Source: an uncultured Lachnospiraceae bacterium
GTDB taxonomy: Bacteria; Bacillota; Clostridia; Lachnospirales; Lachnospiraceae
NCBI GenBank assembly: GCA_900315495.1
Contig: OMZJ01000143.1
Span: forward strand, 1 to 35,360
DNA length: 35,360 nucleotides
Direction: 5' to 3'
Under the pieces are notes generated by a model. The model did not search any database and was not told the origin of the DNA. It was given only the letters and a program-made list of their open reading frames with translations. The first letter of the stretch is position 1; each line of letters opens with the position of its first letter. Of the stretch, positions 33,792 to 35,360 are shown one piece after another. The position numbers and the translations under genes were made by a program.

Positions 33792-34678
33792 GGAAAAGGA
33801 GGGCAAACCGAAGACTTCTGAAGTAATGTTCTGACGGCTTGAAAACCGGGACAGGACCAGGAAGAGCAAAAGCCGGAACACAGCAGGTTTATTGTTTTCA
33901 GAGTGTCAGACAGCGGGCGGCTGAATCCGGAAGCTGCAGCAGGAAATATCGAGACGGATCGCGCTGAGACGCGGACACAAACGGCAATACGAATTTCAGA
34001 AAACGAATCTGATTGTTGAAAGGCTTAGCTGTAACTATTTTCACATGTGCAGCAGTTGATAATCATTACAAGCAGCATAAATCACGGAAGCATTTGATTT
34101 TCCCAAAGCATATCTTGACCGATCCAAATGGTTGTCGGCAGGGATCCAATTGCTTGCCATCTGAGAGGATAATTTCTGATTTCCGGAGGAAAGGCAAAGG
34201 AAGGCAGAGAGAAAATCGGCGGATCCGCACTCGGGGAAACATCAGAGTGGCAGCAGTATATGTACTACAAACTGATTCGCAGCTGAATGGTGATCTGAAG
34301 AACTTGCAGGGAAGCACCAATGCAGGCAGAAAGAAAACTGGTGCGAACAGAATTTCTCAGAGAGTCATGAGAAAGACGGAATCTGTTAAGAAGCAGATTC
34401 GGATTCATGAGAAGAATGGGAAGATCTTTCCGAGACAGGAAGGAAAGACAGTACCGCAGGTTCTGCAGAGATGTCTGAATGAATGGCCGTGGGAAGTAGA
34501 ACCGGACAGCAACAGACAGAATCAGACGGATGAGGAAACAAAGGCAACAGGAGTCCGGAAGAGAAATCTGCAGCAGATCAGATTCAGATACTTCAACATA
34601 TATAACAGCTATATCTTATATATCTGGTTTATGTGGTCTGTATCAACTGGAGGGTAAACCGTTGGATACTGAACATTA
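33792..34678. other. About 890 bases of unexplained sequence
   Basis: Purine-rich on the plus strand, lower in G+C than the genes to the left. Open frames here, including one of 214 codons from a TTG at 34013, lack ribosome binding sites and have a composition (Arg, Lys, Gln, Asn rich, no domain) that looks non-coding. AAAAGGAGGG at 33794 has no start codon at a useful distance. It may be long non-coding leader, decayed sequence or an unknown RNA. Confidence 0.45.
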
Positions 34679-34723
34679 AAGCGGGTATCGAATGTGAGAA
34701 GTGATTCCATTCGGTACCCGCTT
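34679..34723. terminator. Long hairpin, possible terminator
   Basis: AAGCGGGTATCGAATG (34679-34694) pairs along all 16 positions with CATTCGGTACCCGCTT (34708-34723), one as G-U. The tail (CATTGATTTCTTCATT) is T-rich but not a run, so termination efficiency is uncertain. Confidence 0.6.
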
Positions 34724-35063
34724 CATTGATTTCTTCATTACAGTACTCTGTAAGATACAACAAGATACGGACACACAGGAATCCTGACAGGAACGCCCGA
34801 TACGGACACATGAATTCTGCCGGAAACAACGGACCTGGGATGAATGTGTCTCGCATACAGGTACAGTACATAGATCACAGCCCGCCCGGTGCCTGCAGGC
34901 ATGGCGATCGTACAAACAGGAACAGGTATATGGCGGTCTGCCCTTTGCGTACCGCTGCTGTCGAATATACGGCAGGCAGGGATGGGAGAACAGGCCGGAG
35001 AACTTCAGATTATGACTGCCCGGTAGACTACTCCAAAAAGTGAAAAAGATTTTCAAAAAACGC
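34724..35063. other. Non-coding stretch before the rRNA promoter
   Basis: Contains a direct repeat GATACGGACACA at 34764 and 34799. No gene is supported on either strand. The last 35 bases are A-rich and may be an UP element. Confidence 0.5.
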
Positions 35064-35092
35064 TTGACAGAGAAATAAGCGGGTGATATTAT
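35064..35092 (+). promoter_or_regulatory. rRNA-type promoter
   Basis: TTGACA (35064-35069), 17 bp, TATTAT (35087-35092), with A/T-rich upstream sequence (TTTTCAAAAAACGC). Confidence 0.88.
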
Positions 35093-35099
35093 TAACGAG

Positions 35100-35360
35100 C
35101 TGTCCGAGAGACAGCGAGTTTTCCAGAGAGACCGGTTTACCGGAATACTGGATTTCAGAACTCCGAGAGGAACTACTCAAATCGAGATCTGGAAAACACA
35201 CCGCACCTTGATAACTGAACAGTATAACCAATCCCTGAAAATTCTTTTAAAAGAAGTTTCAGAACGTTTTTCAAGAACATCAGCTCGAAAGAGATGAGGT
35301 TCCATGAGAAACTCCCGGACATCGAGAGATGTCCGAACACAGTAAGTAACGGGAAGAACC
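35100..35360 (+). other. Probable rRNA operon leader (16S gene beyond the window)
   Basis: CACCTTGATAACTGAACAGT at 35204-35223 resembles the CTTTGAAAACTGAACA element found before 16S and 23S genes in many Bacillota, linked to boxA-type antitermination. Small hairpins are present: CTGTC/GACAG (35100-35114), CCGG-TTTA-CCGG (35139-35150) and CGGACATC-GAGA-GATGTCCG (35316-35335). No 16S sequence is reached by base 35360. Confidence 0.7.

Noticed and set aside
34013..34657. 214-codon open frame from a TTG
   Set aside because: No ribosome binding site, no domain, Arg/Lys/Gln/Asn-rich random-looking protein in a non-coding region.
35204..35360. Start of the 16S rRNA gene
   Set aside because: The conserved 16S 5' sequence is not reached; only leader-type sequence is present.

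Overview
The window looks like chromosome of a GC-rich member of the Bacillota, class Clostridia, most likely Lachnospiraceae. This is inferred from near-consensus sigma-A promoters, strong AGGAGG-type ribosome binding sites, a GBS/Bsp-repeat cell-wall amidase, a Gram-positive PstSCAB-PhoU plus PhoP/PhoR arrangement, and an rRNA leader of Gram-positive type at the right edge. No genus can be named from sequence alone. Most of the window is ordinary, densely coding core genome. No phage, insertion sequence, CRISPR array or tRNA was seen.

Layout. 1-1374: 3' part of a secreted N-acetylmuramoyl-L-alanine amidase with near-identical 103-residue repeats, ending in a strong terminator. 1946-7688: peptidase T, a COG2509-type FAD dehydrogenase and a GH2-like glycoside hydrolase. 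8027-9034: a small unknown protein and a NUDIX hydrolase, converging through a shared terminator on a reverse-strand pair, HtrA-like protease (9725-11107) then a DtxR/MntR-family metal regulator (9223-9654). 11367-13352: a GH51 arabinofuranosidase, divergent from htrA.

13712-22674 is a phosphate-acquisition region: a Na/Pi cotransporter with PhoU-like tail, pstS-pstC-pstA-pstB-phoU, then a response regulator and sensor kinase. Matching 11-bp-period direct repeats (putative Pho boxes) lie before the cotransporter and before pstS, so PhoP probably controls both units. A terminator between pstS and pstC should make PstS more abundant than the permease.

22883-28078: pyruvate kinase, a methyltransferase overlapping hslO (Hsp33), a convergent MTA/SAH nucleosidase, and a protein with two different helix-turn-helix domains. 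28446-30437 is the most unusual gene: a complete 2-isopropylmalate synthase, including its leucine-sensing domain, fused in frame to a complete AraC-type DNA-binding domain. It has its own promoters and a small palindrome near the predicted transcript start. It suggests a single-polypeptide leucine-responsive regulator/enzyme.

30504-33340 (reverse): Maf-like pyrophosphatase and a GH31 glycosidase, each with short tandem repeats in its leader. From about 33,540 base composition shifts to A+T and no convincing long gene is seen. This stretch holds a consensus promoter driving a 12-codon ORF with an almost perfect Shine-Dalgarno sequence, about 900 bases of unexplained sequence, a long hairpin, and finally an rRNA-type promoter and leader whose 16S gene should begin just beyond the window.
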